This document shows, piece by piece, positions 27,476 to 37,398 of a stretch of 64,000 nucleotides of DNA. Origin of the DNA: Micromonospora pattaloongensis (GTDB lineage Bacteria; Actinomycetota; Actinomycetes; Mycobacteriales; Micromonosporaceae); contig NZ_FNPH01000002.1 of assembly GCF_900107255.1 (NCBI RefSeq), forward strand, positions 558,001 through 622,000, in the 5' to 3' direction. Each line of letters starts with the position of its first letter. The stretch's first letter is position 1. The position numbers were made by a program, and so were the translations under genes. The notes beneath the pieces are model-generated. The model saw only the letters and a list, made by a program, of their open reading frames with translations. It was not told the origin of the DNA and searched no databases.

Positions 27476-28810
27476 TCAGGTGGGGCGGACGGCGCCGACC
27501 ACGGCCCACCTGCCGGAACGCAGCCGCAGCAGCAACCCCACGAGCCGGACCACGATGAAGACGGTGAGCCCGGCCCAGATCCCGCCGAGCCCGAGGTCGA
27601 GCGCGTAGGCCGCCCAGATCGCCGGCAGGAACGCCCCGAGCGCCGCGACGATCGTCAGGTTTCGCAGGTACCGGACGTCCCCCGCGCCGATCAGCACGCC
27701 GTCGAGGGCGAAGACCACGCCGGCGATCGGCTGCATCGCCACGAACCACGGCCACGCGATCATGGCCTGCCCGTGCACCTGCGGGTCGTCGCTGAACCAG
27801 CTCGGCACGACGCCGGCGCCGGCCGCGATCACCAGCGCGAAGGCGACCCCGCAGACCCCGCCGATCAGTGTGATCCGACGGGCGAGCCGGCGTGCCCCGG
27901 CGGCGTCCCCGCGGCCGAGCGCCGCGCCGACCAGGGACTGGGCGGCGATCGCGACGGCGTCCAGGACCAGCGCCGTGAAGAAGAACAGCTGGACGGCGAT
28001 CTGGTGCGCGGCGACCACCGCCGTGCCGAACCGGGCCGCCACGGTCGTCGCGGACAGGAAGCTGGCCTGGAACGCCGCGCCCCGCACGAGCAGGTCGCGG
28101 CCGAGCACCAACTGCCGGACGATGACGGCCGGATGCGGGCGCAGCGACACCCGCTCGGCGACCAGCGCGCCGACGAAGAGGACGCCGGAGACCGTCTGCG
28201 CGACGACGTTGGCGACCGCCGAGCCGATCAGCCCGAGGCCGAGCGGGTAGACCAGGAGCGGGCAGAGCACCGCGGAGAGGACGTTCGCGCCGAGCACGTA
28301 GCGCAGCGGCCGGCGCGTGTCCTGCACCCCGCGCAGCCAGCCGTTGCCCGCGGCGGCGAGCAGCAGGCCGGGCGCGCCCAGCGCCGCGATCCGCAGCCAC
28401 TGCGCGGCGGCGTCGGCGACGTCGGATCCGCCCCCGGCGAGGGTACGGGCCAGCGGCGCGGCGAGAAACTGGAGACCGACCGCGAGCGCGAGTCCCACGG
28501 CGACGGCGAGCCAGGAGGCCTGGACCCCCTCGGCGACGGCGGCGGCCCGGTGGCCGGCGCCGAAACGCCGGGCGGCGCGGCCGGTCGTGCCGTACGCCAT
28601 CACGGTGCCGAGCCAGGCGGCGACCGACATGACGGTGCCGCCGATCGCGACGGCGGCCAACGGGACCCGCCCGAGGTGGCCGACGACCGCGGTGTCGACG
28701 AGCACGTAGAGCGGCTCGGCGGCGAGGACGACGAGGGCGGGCAGCGCCAGACCGGCGATCCGGCGCGGCGAGGCGGCGGATGTGGGCGCGGTGTCGGCGG
28801 CGGGGCTCAT
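27476..28810 (-). CDS. MATE family efflux transporter (DinF-like)
   Basis: A 12-segment cation-coupled drug/metabolite exporter of 444 residues. Two six-helix halves are recognisable (IAGLALPALVVLAAEPLYVL, VDTAVVGHLGRVPLAAVAIG; second half from GAAFQASFLSATTVAARFGT). The acidic D in LYVLVDTAVVGHLG is typical of DinF-branch proteins. Its place between nrnA/rbfA and truB is conserved in actinobacteria. I chose ATG 28810 (MSPAADTAPTS) over an ATG six codons upstream; GATGCGGGGCG before it is a weak ribosome site. The substrate is unknown. Confidence 0.9.
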   Translation of the reverse strand: MSPAADTAPTSAASPRRIAGLALPALVVLAAEPLYVLVDTAVVGHLGRVPLAAVAIGGTVMSVAAWLGTVMAYGTTGRAARRFGAGHRAAAVAEGVQASWLAVAVGLALAVGLQFLAAPLARTLAGGGSDVADAAAQWLRIAALGAPGLLLAAAGNGWLRGVQDTRRPLRYVLGANVLSAVLCPLLVYPLGLGLIGSAVANVVAQTVSGVLFVGALVAERVSLRPHPAVIVRQLVLGRDLLVRGAAFQASFLSATTVAARFGTAVVAAHQIAVQLFFFTALVLDAVAIAAQSLVGAALGRGDAAGARRLARRITLIGGVCGVAFALVIAAGAGVVPSWFSDDPQVHGQAMIAWPWFVAMQPIAGVVFALDGVLIGAGDVRYLRNLTIVAALGAFLPAIWAAYALDLGLGGIWAGLTVFIVVRLVGLLLRLRSGRWAVVGAVRPT

Positions 28811-28828
28811 CGCCCCGCATCGTGTCAC

Positions 28829-29312
28829 GCGCGAAGTAAGTGATGCAAACCGGTTGGCTGCTTACACTTGCGTAGCCGCCACGGCCTCGACCCGGTCACG
28901 GCCGACCGGGTCATCCCCGACTGCGACCGGACCGGGCACCGGTCACTGGCGGGTGTCCATCGAGGTCTGCAGCGCGCGTCGCGCCTGCTCGCGTGCCTCG
29001 TCGACGGTTTCGGTCTTCGGCTTGCTCGGCATCGGAGTCGTCCTTCCAGGGCACGCCCGGCGCCATCACGGCGCGCGGGGCGGCGGGAACGGGTCGGTGC
29101 GCGGGCCGCGGCCGTCCGGGGTCGCCGGAGGGATGGCCGGGGCGGCGCGAGCCCGGGTCGGTGGACCCCGGAGGCGTGCGGCTGCCGTCGGGCGCTGTCA
29201 CCGATCGTTGTCGGATCAGCGCGGCGTGCATCCAGAAAACCAAGTTATCGTTCAGGTCCACATCCTGCGCACGGTTCCCGCATTACGAGACGTTAAGGTC
29301 GGCGAAAATCAA
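28829..29312. other. Intergenic stretch with possible promoter and one small ORF
   Basis: 484 bases without a standard gene. The part next to the MATE start (about 28830-28875) is less GC-rich than its surroundings and contains the related blocks AAGTGATGCAAAC and GCTTACACTTGCG, possibly a promoter/operator. The middle is GC-rich with no convincing coding frame except the 29-codon ORF listed separately. Around 29220-29310 the GC content drops again, as expected for promoters. Confidence 0.35.
28943..29032 (-). CDS. Candidate small protein (29 residues)
   Basis: Begins MPSKPKTETVDEAREQ and ends with TSMDTRQ and a TGA stop. It is highly charged and predicted to be one amphipathic helix. GGAAGG lies about ten bases before the ATG, and third codon positions are mostly G or C. 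It sits alone in the gap between the MATE gene and the small membrane protein at 29313. I do not recognise the family; it may be unrelated to both neighbours or be chance. Confidence 0.35.
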   Translation of the reverse strand: MPSKPKTETVDEAREQARRALQTSMDTRQ

Positions 29313-29531
29313 TCAGCGGGCGAAAAAGTGCCAGCCGACCCACCACCAGAACCCGAACAGCCCGATCCGGCCCACCGGCACCCGGCCGACCTCGTACTGC
29401 ATGACGAAGGCGCAGACGTCGCCGAGGGAGGGGATCCGGGAACGCTCGCGCCGGCTCGCGAACTCCAGCACCGCCACGAGCCCGATCGCCGCCAGGAAGC
29501 CGACGATCACCAACAGCCGCGTCGCACTCAT
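29313..29531 (-). CDS. Small membrane protein (DUF6186-like)
   Basis: A 72-residue protein with an N-terminal membrane helix (LLVIVGFLAAIGLVAVLEFA), a basic turn (SRRERSRIPSLGDVCAFVMQ) and a Trp-rich C-terminal hydrophobic end (GLFGFWWWVGWHFFAR). This layout matches small proteins of Micromonosporaceae and Streptomyces filed under DUF6186; that assignment is from memory of the pattern. It overlaps the preceding membrane-protein gene by four bases, so the two are co-translated. Function unknown. Confidence 0.65.
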   Translation of the reverse strand: MSATRLLVIVGFLAAIGLVAVLEFASRRERSRIPSLGDVCAFVMQYEVGRVPVGRIGLFGFWWWVGWHFFAR

Positions 29532-29935
29532 CGGCGCACCAGCCCCCAGAACGCGCTCAACCAGCCGAAATAGACCACCGAGCGGACGAGACCGTCCTCC
29601 AGCAGCGGATCGGCGAGCCGGGAGAAAGTCGGGAAGTCGTCGGTGGAGCCGAGCACGAACGTCGAGCCCTCAAACACGCCGAAGACCACCACCGGCACCA
29701 CCCACCAGACCGCACCCGAGCCGAGCCGCCCGGGCGGCGGCCGGCGCGGCACGCGGTTGGTCAGGCCCAGCCAGATCAGCGCACCGCCGGTGCCGACGGC
29801 GTAGAGGTTCGCCTGGGCGGAGAAGGACGGCAGCTGTCCACCGACCACCGACATGAGGACGAGCACCGGCACCGAGACGGCCGGACGGTCCCAGGGCCGC
29901 GGCGCTGCCGCGGTGAGCTCCGACGGCTGTTCCAT
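29528..29935 (-). CDS. Hypothetical membrane protein, four segments
   Basis: A 135-residue protein that I do not recognise. Hydrophobic stretches are VSVPVLVLMSVVGGQL, NLYAVGTGGALIWLGLTN, VWWVVPVVVFGVFEGSTF and VRSVVYFGWLSAFWGLV, giving about four membrane passes with a short cytoplasmic N-terminus. It starts 51 bases after nrnA and overlaps the next small membrane protein by four bases, so it is likely a partner of that protein at the end of the rimP-nrnA operon. Confidence 0.65.
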   Translation of the reverse strand: MEQPSELTAAAPRPWDRPAVSVPVLVLMSVVGGQLPSFSAQANLYAVGTGGALIWLGLTNRVPRRPPPGRLGSGAVWWVVPVVVFGVFEGSTFVLGSTDDFPTFSRLADPLLEDGLVRSVVYFGWLSAFWGLVRR

Positions 29936-29986
29936 CCTTCGATTGTCACCGCCGTCGATCCCGGCGGAAAGCGCAAATTCCCCCGG

Positions 29987-31099
29987 TTATCCCTGATCTT
30001 CCGGGAAGACGCCGCCGTCGGCCGGGGTACTGCCGCCGGTCAGCACGTCGCCGCCCGTGAGCTCGGCGCGGATCGCCTCGACCACCTGCGCCGCGGAGCC
30101 GTACCCGGTGAAACCGGCGGCCAGCCGGTGACCGCCGCCGCCGAGCGCCACGGCCACCCGACTGACGTCCACCGCGCCCTTGCTGCGCAACGACACCGCC
30201 CACTCCCCCGCGGCGACCTGCTTGAGAACGCAGCTGACGTCGGCCTCGATCGCGCACCGGACCGAGTCGATCAGCGCCTCCAGCACGTACGCCGGCTGGT
30301 CGTGGCGCGCCAGGTCGTCCAGGGTCGCGTACGTCCACACCAGGCCGCGCCCGCCCGCGGCGCCCGGCTCCAGCTCGGCGCGTTGCAGCACGTCGCCGTA
30401 GAGCCGGACCGCGCCGAACGGACGGCTGTCGAAGACCCGCCGCGCGATGTCACCCGGACGCAGACCCGTGGCGATCAGCCGCGCGGCCATCTCGTGCACC
30501 GCCGGGGTGGTCGCGTCGAACCGGAACGAGCCGGTGTCCGTCGCGACCGCGACGTAGAAGCACTCCGCGATCTGCCGGTCGAGCGGAACCCCGAGCCGGT
30601 CCAGCAGTTGCTCGGCGACGACCGAGGTGGCCGCGGCCATCGGGTCGACCAGGTGGATCGCGCCGAACCGGGTGTTGGAGGCGTGGTGGTCCAGCACCAC
30701 GGAGCGCGCGGTGAGCAGCCGGTCGGCCAGCGGGCCGAGCCGGGAGGCGCTCGCGGCGTCGAAGCAGAGAACGAGGTCCGGGTCGGTCCACGCCGCGTCA
30801 GCGGGGACGAGCAGGTCGAGCCCGGGCAGCCCCTGGAACGGCAGCGGCACCTCGGGCGGGCCGGGGAAGGTGGCCTGCAGGCGGCGTACGCCGAGCCGGT
30901 GCAGGCCCAGCGCGAAGCCGAGCATGCTGCCCAACGCGTCGCCGTCCGGGTTCACGTGGCAGATCAGCAGCACCCGCGCGTCGGCCGACAGGTCGCGCAG
31001 CGCCGCCACCGCCGCCGCCCACTCGGCCTCGGTCGGGCCCGACGGGGACGGCGACGCGGGCGCCTCCGCGACCGCGGAGGCGCCCGGAGCGTCGATCAT
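29987..31099 (-). CDS. DHH/DHHA1 phosphoesterase (NrnA-type nanoRNase / pAp phosphatase)
   Basis: A 370-residue cytoplasmic enzyme that degrades very short RNAs and dephosphorylates pAp, and in some species hydrolyses cyclic-dinucleotide products. Motifs: CHVNPDGDALGSM (about 48-60), D136-H-H138 (VVLDHHASNTRFG) and the DHHA1 motif GGGGHRLAAGF near 322. A 25-residue Ala/Pro-rich N-terminus precedes the domain. It overlaps rbfA by four bases (ATGA); the rbfA-nrnA pair is conserved in actinobacteria. Confidence 0.92.
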   Translation of the reverse strand: MIDAPGASAVAEAPASPSPSGPTEAEWAAAVAALRDLSADARVLLICHVNPDGDALGSMLGFALGLHRLGVRRLQATFPGPPEVPLPFQGLPGLDLLVPADAAWTDPDLVLCFDAASASRLGPLADRLLTARSVVLDHHASNTRFGAIHLVDPMAAATSVVAEQLLDRLGVPLDRQIAECFYVAVATDTGSFRFDATTPAVHEMAARLIATGLRPGDIARRVFDSRPFGAVRLYGDVLQRAELEPGAAGGRGLVWTYATLDDLARHDQPAYVLEALIDSVRCAIEADVSCVLKQVAAGEWAVSLRSKGAVDVSRVAVALGGGGHRLAAGFTGYGSAAQVVEAIRAELTGGDVLTGGSTPADGGVFPEDQG

Positions 31100-31581
31100 C
31101 GGCGTTCCTCGGCGCGGTCCGCCGTTTCCCGCTCGGCGCCCTCGGTCTCCTCGTCCTCGTCCTCGTCCTCGACCCGGTACGGCTGCGCCTCCCCCGCGTA
31201 CTGGGCGTTCGCGGCGAGTCGCTGCACCTCCGCGTCGGCGTGCCGCGCGGCGGCGAGCAGGTCATCGATGTGCTTGACCTGGTCCTGCACGTCGTCGAGG
31301 ACAAAGGTCAGCGTGGGCGAGTGGCGCAGGCCGAGCGCCTTGCCGACCGTGCTGCGCAGCATGCCGTTGGCGCTGTCCAGCGCCGCGGCCGTGCCGGACT
31401 GCGCGGCCGCGTCACCGAGGACGGTGTAGAAGACCGTCGCGTCCCGCAGGTCGGCGGTGATCCGGGCGTCGGTGATCGTGATCATGCCCAGGCGGGGGTC
31501 CTTGATCTGCGTGCGCACCACCGAAGCCACCAGCTCCCGCACACGTTCCGCGTGCCGGCGCACCCGGGCCGGGTCCGTCAT
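31096..31581 (-). CDS. rbfA: 30S ribosome-binding factor RbfA
   Basis: A 161-residue assembly factor for the 5' region of 16S rRNA, needed for 30S maturation and cold growth. The KH-like core is visible (RVRELVASVVRTQIKDPRLG, ITITDARITADLRDATVFYT, LRHSPTLTFVLDD). The C-terminal 35 residues are acidic (EDEDEDEETEGAERE) and probably disordered. GGAGGTGA gives a strong ribosome site. It is 156 bases after the DUF503 gene in the infB operon. Confidence 0.95.
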   Translation of the reverse strand: MTDPARVRRHAERVRELVASVVRTQIKDPRLGMITITDARITADLRDATVFYTVLGDAAAQSGTAAALDSANGMLRSTVGKALGLRHSPTLTFVLDDVQDQVKHIDDLLAAARHADAEVQRLAANAQYAGEAQPYRVEDEDEDEETEGAERETADRAEERR

Positions 31582-31737
31582 CTCGTCACCTCCGCCACTC
31601 GCCGCCCCCGGGTCCGGCGTGACGCTCCGTGCGGGACCGCCGTGGCCGACCCGGCCAACGTGTCGACACTACCTGCGGTCCGCCCTGGCACGCCTGCGGG
31701 CGGGCCTCCCTCACCCGGCCGCACCATGCCGTCGCTG

Positions 31738-32031
31738 TCAGTCATCGGCACCGTGCAACCGCCGCCGCACCGACAGCAGTTCGATCTCCGGACGGGCCGC
31801 GACGAGCCGCTCGCAGGCGTCCAGCACCTCGCCGACGTGCCCCGGCTCGGCGGCCACCACCGCTACCCCCAGCTCGGCCCGGCCGTGCAGGTCGAGCGCG
31901 CCGACCTCGGCGGCGGAGACCTCGAACCGACGCAGCGCCGCGAGGATCGGCCGTACATATGATCGTTTCGCCTTGAGCGACCGGGAATCGCTCGGCAACA
32001 ACAGGTCGAAGATCGCTGTTCCGGTATACAT
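31738..32031 (-). CDS. DUF503 (YlxP-like) protein
   Basis: A 97-residue DUF503 protein (GTAIFDLLLPSDSRSLKAKR, then RRFEVSAAEVGALDLHGRAE). It is a small ferredoxin-like fold found between infB and rbfA in most Gram-positives; a role in ribosome assembly or RNA binding is suspected from synteny only. TATCCT ends eight bases before the ATG without a ribosome site, so a separate leaderless transcript is possible after the infB terminator. Confidence 0.92.
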   Translation of the reverse strand: MYTGTAIFDLLLPSDSRSLKAKRSYVRPILAALRRFEVSAAEVGALDLHGRAELGVAVVAAEPGHVGEVLDACERLVAARPEIELLSVRRRLHGADD

Positions 32032-32100
32032 CGCCGGTCAGGATAGCCATCCCGCCGCCGGCCCGCGCCCCAATTTGATCAACGGCGGGGGCGGAAACGG

Positions 32101-32133
32101 CGGCGGGCCCGGTGCGTCGCACCGGGCCCGCCG
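32101..32133 (-). terminator. Strong hairpin terminator behind infB
   Basis: CGGCGGGCCCGGTGC (32101-32115) pairs perfectly with GCACCGGGCCCGCCG (32119-32133): a 15-base GC stem with a three-base loop, 14 bases after the infB stop. No T-tract, as is common in high-GC genomes. It would separate rimP-infB from DUF503-rbfA-nrnA. Confidence 0.75.
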
Positions 32134-32147
32134 TGAAACCGTCACCG

Positions 32148-35120
32148 TCAGGCGCGCGGCTTCTCCCGCATCTCGAAGGTCTCGATCACGTCGCCGACCT
32201 GGATGTTGTTGTAGTTGCTCACAGTCAGACCACACTCGAAGCCGTCGCGGACCTCGGTGGCGTCATCCTTGAACCGCTTGAGCGAGCTGATCGTGAGGTT
32301 GTCCGCCACGACCGTGCCGTCGCGCAGCAGCCGCGCCTTGGCGTTGCGTCGGATGACACCCGACCGCACGATACAACCCGCGATGTTGCCGATCTTGGAC
32401 GAGCGGAACACGTCGCGGATCTCCGCGGTGCCCAGCTCGACCTCCTCGTACTCCGGCTTGAGCAGGCCCTTGAGCGCCGCGTCGATCTCCTCGAGCGCCT
32501 GGTAGATCACGGTGTAGTACCGGATCTCCACACCCTCGCGGTCGGCCATCTCGCGAACCTTGTTCGAGGCCCGCACGTTGAAGCCGATGATCGTCACAGC
32601 CTCCGAGGACGCGCTCGCCAGCATGACGTCGCTCTCGGTGATCGCGCCGACGCCCCGGTGGATGATCCGCAGCTGGACCTCCTCCGGGATGTCCAGCTTG
32701 AACAGCGCGTCCTCGAGCGCCTCCACCGAACCGGAGACGTCGCCCTTGAGCACCAGGTTGAGCGAGGTCTTCTCGCCCTCCTTGAGCTGCTCCATGAGCG
32801 TCTCGAGGGTCGCCCGGCCGCGGGAGTTGGCGAAGCTCGCCGCCCGCCGCCGCGCCTGCCGCTGCTCGGCGATCTGCCGCACCGTGCGGTCGTCCTCGGC
32901 CGCCAGGAACGTGTCGCCGGCGCCCGGAACCGCGGTCAGACCGAGGACCATGACCGGACGCGCCGGACCCGCCTCGCTGAGCGGCTTGCCGTTCTCGTCG
33001 AGCATCGCCCGGACCCGGCCGTGCGCGCCACCGGCGACGATCGAGTCGCCCGCCCGCAGCGTGCCCTTCTGGACCAGGACCGTCGCCACCGCGCCGCGCC
33101 CCTTGTCGAGGTGCGCCTCGATCGCGACACCCTGCGCCGGCCCGTCGATCGGAGCGGTCAGCTCCAGCGACGCGTCCGCCGTCAGCAGCACGGCCTCGAG
33201 CAGGTCCTCGATGCCGATGCCCGGCTTCGCCGCGACGTTGACGAACATCGTGTCGCCGCCGTACTCCTCGGCGACCAGCCCGTACTCGGTCAGCTGCTGG
33301 CGGACCTTGTCCGGGTTCGCCTCCGGCTTGTCGACCTTGTTGACCGCGACCACGATCGGCACGTCGGCCGCCTTGGCGTGGTTGAGCGCCTCGATGGTCT
33401 GCGGCATCACGCCGTCGTCCGCCGCGACGACCAGGATCACGATGTCGGTCACCTGGGCACCACGGGCACGCATGGCGGTGAACGCCTCGTGACCCGGGGT
33501 GTCGATGAAGGTGATCGCCCGGTCCTCGCCGTCGTGCGGCACGCGCACCTGGTAGGCGCCGATGTGCTGGGTGATGCCACCCGCCTCGCCGGCCACCACG
33601 TTCGCCTTGCGGATCGCGTCGAGCAGCTTGGTCTTACCGTGGTCGACGTGACCCATGACGGTCACGACCGGCGGCCGGCTGACCAGGCGCTCGGCGTCCA
33701 CCTCGGCGTCGAGGTCGATGTTGAACTGCGCGAGCAGCTCGCGGTCCTCGTCCTCGGGGCTGACGATCTGCACGTCGAACCCGAGGTGCTCACCCAGCAG
33801 CAGCAGGGTCTCGTCCGAGCACGACTGCGTCGCCGTGACCATCTCACCCAGGTTGAACATCTCCTGGACGAGCGAGCCGGGGTTGGCGTTGATCTTGTCG
33901 GCGAAGTCGGAGAGCGAGGCGCCGCGCGACAGCCGGACGACCTGACCCTGACCCCGGGGCGCGCCCGAGCTCATGGTCGGGGCGGACAGGTTGTCGAACT
34001 CTTGTCTGCGCTGCTTCTTCGACTTGCGACCGCGGGCCGGCTTACCGCCCGGACGCCCGAAGGCACCCGCGGCGCCGCCGCCGCGACCACGACCGCCACC
34101 ACCCGGACGGCCCGCGCCGCCGGCCGCCGGAGCGCCGCCGCCACGGTAACCGCCGCCGCCACCGCCGGGACCCCCACCGGGACCCCCACCGGGGCCGCCG
34201 CGGTATCCACCGCCGCCGCCACCACCGGGACCGCCGCGGAAGCCGCCACCGCCGCCACCACCGGGACCGCCGCGGAAGCCGCCGCCACCACCGGGACGAC
34301 CCGCGCCGCCACCGGGACGACCGGCACCGCCGGGACCGCCGGGGCGACCCGGACGCTGCGCCGGCATGGACGCCGGGCTCGGCCGCGGGGGCATCGACGC
34401 TGGGCTCGGCCGCGGAGGCATGCCGGCCGGGTTCGGACGGGGGCCGCCACCGGCCGCCGGACCGGGGCGCGGAGCGGCGCCGCCCGGCGTGATGCCGAAC
34501 GGGTTGTTGCCGCCGCTACGCGCCGGCGGACGGGCGCCCGGACGACCCGGGGCCGGTGCCGGTGCGCCGGGGGCCGCGGGCCGACCGGCCGCGGGCGTGC
34601 CGGGGCGCGGCGGAACCGCACCCGGACCCGGCTTCGGACGGGGGGTGCCATCGGCCGGCGGCTCGCGCCGGACCGTTTCACGCTGCCTCGCGGCCTGCTG
34701 GGCGGCCTTGACGGACGCCTCCTGCTCGGCCTTGAGGGCCGCGGCGCGCGCCTCGGCGGCCGCCACCTCGATGTCGTGCGCGCTCGCCGGCTTGGCCACC
34801 GGCGCGGCCGGCTGCGGCGGACCCGGGACCGGGCCCCTGGGCTTGGCCGCCGGAGCCGCCGGCCGCCGCGGCGGCATCGGCTTCGCGGAAACCTTGGACT
34901 CGCCGGTGTTCGCCGGCGGGACGGAAGCCGGGGCGGCCGCCGGCGCCGGGGCCGACGCCGCAGCCGCGAACGCACCACGAAGCCGCCGGGCGACCGGCGC
35001 TTCCACCGTGCTCGACGCCGACTTGACGAACTCGCCCATCTCTTTCAGCTTGGCGAGTACGGTCTTGCTCTCGACCCCGAGCTCTTTTGCCAGCTCGTGT
35101 ACGCGGGCCTTTCCTGCCAC
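32148..35120 (-). CDS. infB: Translation initiation factor IF-2
   Basis: GTPase that places initiator tRNA on the 30S subunit; 990 residues. The N-terminal IF2 helix ([20 protein letters not shown]) is followed by about 400 low-complexity residues: Ala/Pro-rich, then Pro/Arg repeats (MPPRPSPAS twice), then a very Gly-rich RGG-like tract. The G domain starts near residue 485 with G1 [13 protein letters not shown]3 DTPGHEAF and G4 NKVDK; domains II-IV follow. Start GTG 35120 has GAGGAG six bases upstream and fits the conserved N-terminus. It is 107 bases downstream of ylxR and closed by a strong hairpin. Confidence 0.97.
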   Translation of the reverse strand: MAGKARVHELAKELGVESKTVLAKLKEMGEFVKSASSTVEAPVARRLRGAFAAAASAPAPAAAPASVPPANTGESKVSAKPMPPRRPAAPAAKPRGPVPGPPQPAAPVAKPASAHDIEVAAAEARAAALKAEQEASVKAAQQAARQRETVRREPPADGTPRPKPGPGAVPPRPGTPAAGRPAAPGAPAPAPGRPGARPPARSGGNNPFGITPGGAAPRPGPAAGGGPRPNPAGMPPRPSPASMPPRPSPASMPAQRPGRPGGPGGAGRPGGGAGRPGGGGGFRGGPGGGGGGGFRGGPGGGGGGGYRGGPGGGPGGGPGGGGGGYRGGGAPAAGGAGRPGGGGRGRGGGAAGAFGRPGGKPARGRKSKKQRRQEFDNLSAPTMSSGAPRGQGQVVRLSRGASLSDFADKINANPGSLVQEMFNLGEMVTATQSCSDETLLLLGEHLGFDVQIVSPEDEDRELLAQFNIDLDAEVDAERLVSRPPVVTVMGHVDHGKTKLLDAIRKANVVAGEAGGITQHIGAYQVRVPHDGEDRAITFIDTPGHEAFTAMRARGAQVTDIVILVVAADDGVMPQTIEALNHAKAADVPIVVAVNKVDKPEANPDKVRQQLTEYGLVAEEYGGDTMFVNVAAKPGIGIEDLLEAVLLTADASLELTAPIDGPAQGVAIEAHLDKGRGAVATVLVQKGTLRAGDSIVAGGAHGRVRAMLDENGKPLSEAGPARPVMVLGLTAVPGAGDTFLAAEDDRTVRQIAEQRQARRRAASFANSRGRATLETLMEQLKEGEKTSLNLVLKGDVSGSVEALEDALFKLDIPEEVQLRIIHRGVGAITESDVMLASASSEAVTIIGFNVRASNKVREMADREGVEIRYYTVIYQALEEIDAALKGLLKPEYEEVELGTAEIRDVFRSSKIGNIAGCIVRSGVIRRNAKARLLRDGTVVADNLTISSLKRFKDDATEVRDGFECGLTVSNYNNIQVGDVIETFEMREKPRA
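34060..34350 (-). repeat. Glycine-rich tandem repeats within infB
   Basis: An internal stretch coding for repeats of the type [12 protein letters not shown] / YRGGPGG. At the DNA level units of about 30-36 bases recur nearly unchanged (two almost identical copies between about 34200 and 34290). Length polymorphism by slippage is likely. This is coding sequence, not a CRISPR. Confidence 0.7.
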
Positions 35121-35227
35121 TGCACTCCTCACTCCGAGGTCGTGCGGGCAGCACCCGCAACAACCTCACTCGTGCACTTGAAGCCTGATCATTTCTGGGA
35201 CTTCATCGTGTGCTCATGTCGGTCGTC

Positions 35228-35545
35228 CTACCTTGCTTGCGACCCTCGTCCGCCCGGATGGTCGGACGTAGTGGTTAACGCACTGATGTGTCCGGCCAGC
35301 TCACCGGTGTCGGGGACCCCGGTCAGTCGCAGCGCGCGCCCGAAGGCACGACGCCGCTGCGCCAGCGCGAGACAAGCCGGATCGGGATGCACATGCGCTC
35401 CCCGACCCGGCAGCCTTCGGGTCGGATCAGGGCGGAGACTGTAGCCAGCCCCGTTCCCGACCGCGACGACCCGCAGCAACTCGGAGGTCGGCGCACGCCG
35501 CCGGCAACCCACACAGGTGCGCTCCGGCCACGCACGTCCTACCAC
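35228..35545 (-). CDS. ylxR: YlxR (DUF448) family RNA-binding protein
   Basis: A 105-residue YlxR protein: ERTCVGCRRRAPTSELLRVV at the start, GRGAHVHPDPACL in the middle and RRRAFGRALRL near the end. YlxR is a nucleoid-associated or RNA-binding protein and has been linked to the RNase P RNA in some bacteria. It lies between nusA and infB, the usual place. The start is GTG 35545. C-terminal residues after about 80 are variable. Confidence 0.92.
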   Translation of the reverse strand: MVGRAWPERTCVGCRRRAPTSELLRVVAVGNGAGYSLRPDPTRRLPGRGAHVHPDPACLALAQRRRAFGRALRLTGVPDTGELAGHISALTTTSDHPGGRGSQAR

Positions 35546-35554
35546 TACGAAAGT

Positions 35555-36601
35555 CTACCCCGCCGCGCCCGAGACCGCGTCGCCCGCCTCCGTCGCGTGA
35601 TCAGCGCCGCGCGGCATCGCCGCCGCCTGCTCCGTATCGGAGCGGATGTCGATGCGCCAACCGGTCAACCGTGCCGCGAGCCGGGCATTCTGCCCCTCCC
35701 GGCCGATCGCCAACGACAGCTGGAAGTCCGGCACCGTCACCCGGGCGGCCCGGCTCACCGCGTCGACGACCTCCACCCGCAGCGCCTTGGCCGGCGACAG
35801 GGCGTTGCCAACGAAGGCCGCCGGGTCGTCCGACCAGTCGATGATGTCGATTTTCTCGCCGTGCAGCTCACTCATCACCGCGCGCACCCGCTGGCCCATC
35901 GGGCCGATGCAGGCGCCCTTGGCGTTCACCCCGGGCGTGGTCGAGCGCACCGCGATCTTCGTACGGTGACCTGCCTCACGCGCGATCGCCGAGATCTCGA
36001 CCGTGCCGTCGGCGATCTCGGGCACCTCGAGCGCGAAGAGCTTCTTCACCAGGTTCGGGTGGGAGCGCGACAGGGTGATCTGCGGGCCACGGAAGCCCTT
36101 CGCGACGTGCACCACCACGCACCGGATCCGCTGCCCGTGCTCGTAGAGCTCGCCCGGCACCTGCTCGGCCTGGGGCAGCACCGCCTCCAGCTTGCCGAGG
36201 TCGACGCTGACGATCCCCTTCTCGGCGCGCGCCTCGTGCGCCTGGATCACACCGGTGACCAGGTCGCCGTCGCGCCCGACATACTCGCCGAAGTGCACCT
36301 CGTCGGTGGCCTCGCGCAGCCGCTGCAGGATGACCTGTTTCGCGGTCATCGCGGCGATCCGGCCGAAATCATGCGGGGTGTCGTCCCATTCCCGGACGAC
36401 CCCGCCCTGCTCGTCGAGCTCCTGCGCGTAGACGAGGGCCGCGCCGGAGCGTCGGTCGATCTCCACGCGGGCGAACTGCTCCGCCCCGTCCGTGTGCCGG
36501 TAGGCGGTCAGCAACGCGGTCTCGATCGCTGCGAGGATCGTGTCGAACGGGATCTCCCGCTCGCGCTCCAGGGCGCGCAGCGCCGCGAGGTCGATGTTCA
36601 C
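35555..36601 (-). CDS. nusA: Transcription termination/antitermination factor NusA
   Basis: RNA-polymerase-bound elongation factor, 348 residues, with an N-terminal polymerase-binding domain ([20 protein letters not shown]), S1 domain (about 110-175) and two KH domains ([57 protein letters not shown]). It lacks the acidic C-terminal repeats of E. coli, normal for actinobacteria. It overlaps rimP by four bases, so translation is coupled. Confidence 0.96.
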   Translation of the reverse strand: MNIDLAALRALEREREIPFDTILAAIETALLTAYRHTDGAEQFARVEIDRRSGAALVYAQELDEQGGVVREWDDTPHDFGRIAAMTAKQVILQRLREATDEVHFGEYVGRDGDLVTGVIQAHEARAEKGIVSVDLGKLEAVLPQAEQVPGELYEHGQRIRCVVVHVAKGFRGPQITLSRSHPNLVKKLFALEVPEIADGTVEISAIAREAGHRTKIAVRSTTPGVNAKGACIGPMGQRVRAVMSELHGEKIDIIDWSDDPAAFVGNALSPAKALRVEVVDAVSRAARVTVPDFQLSLAIGREGQNARLAARLTGWRIDIRSDTEQAAAMPRGADHATEAGDAVSGAAG

Positions 36602-37224
36602 CTCTCCTCGTCCTCCACTTCCTCGTCGTCGGCTGCGCCCTCGATCTCCTGGAGGTCCTCGTCGGACAACTCCTCGAGGCGCGTGAACTCCACCTGCACC
36701 CGCCCCGGCCCGAGGCCGTCGTACGCAAACTCCCGTACCGTGCCGTCCACGTCCAGCGTCACACGCTCATCGTCGGCCGCGGTCACCCGGCCGGTGACCT
36801 GGCGGTCCCCCGCCGTCACCCGCACCAGCCGGCCGATGTTGCGCCGCCAGTGCCGCGGCAGCGTCAACGGCCGGTCGACCCCCGGCGAGCTGACCTCCAG
36901 CTGGTATTCGCCCGCCAGCAACTCACCGCCGCGCTCCTCGGCCGCGTCGAGCGCGGCGGAGACCGCGCGGGAGACGTCCGCCACGGCGTCGAGGTTGATC
37001 CCCTGCTCGGCGTCGACGATGACCCGCACCACGTGCCGGCGGCCGGCCCGGGAGACGGAGACATCCTCCAGGTGGTAGCCCTGATCCGTAACCACGGGCT
37101 CGATCACCGCCCGCAACTGGACCCGCCGCGCGGCGAGGTCCCCGCGTGCTCGCTCGCCCGCCGGGCGGGAGGTCGGGCGCGTGCCGGCCGGTGGCCTGCC
37201 GGCGGCGCGGCCACGCTGCGTCAT
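36598..37224 (-). CDS. rimP: Ribosome maturation factor RimP
   Basis: A 208-residue assembly factor of the 30S subunit. Core motifs: [40 protein letters not shown] and [16 protein letters not shown] basic 30-residue N-terminus and an acidic C-terminal tail (EEVEDEER) extend the family core. ATG 37224 has AAGGGG upstream. It is the first gene of the long minus-strand operon; TAGGCT at 37311-37316 is the best -10 candidate, about 85 bases upstream. Confidence 0.94.
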   Translation of the reverse strand: MTQRGRAAGRPPAGTRPTSRPAGERARGDLAARRVQLRAVIEPVVTDQGYHLEDVSVSRAGRRHVVRVIVDAEQGINLDAVADVSRAVSAALDAAEERGGELLAGEYQLEVSSPGVDRPLTLPRHWRRNIGRLVRVTAGDRQVTGRVTAADDERVTLDVDGTVREFAYDGLGPGRVQVEFTRLEELSDEDLQEIEGAADDEEVEDEER

Positions 37225-37398
37225 CTGGCGCACCCCTTCGGTACTCGGCGGCCTGGCGAGAGGAACCATGCCGGTCTGCCGCCGGGCCGACATGCCCAGC
37301 GGCTGCGGAGAGCCTAACCCGCGCGCCGAGACGGGGACCGGCCGGCGCACCGATAGCCGTCGGCGGGGCCACACGGGCGACGCCCACGGCGGCCCGGA

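Noticed and set aside
28911-29261. 116-codon minus-strand frame between the MATE gene and the small membrane protein
   Set aside because: Starts without a ribosome site and is Pro/Arg/Gly-rich low complexity; only the short frame at 28943-29032 in another phase has a start signal.
34060-34350. Regular spaced repeats that could suggest a CRISPR array
   Set aside because: The repeats are in frame inside infB, encode glycine-rich protein, are adjacent without unique spacers, and no cas genes are present.
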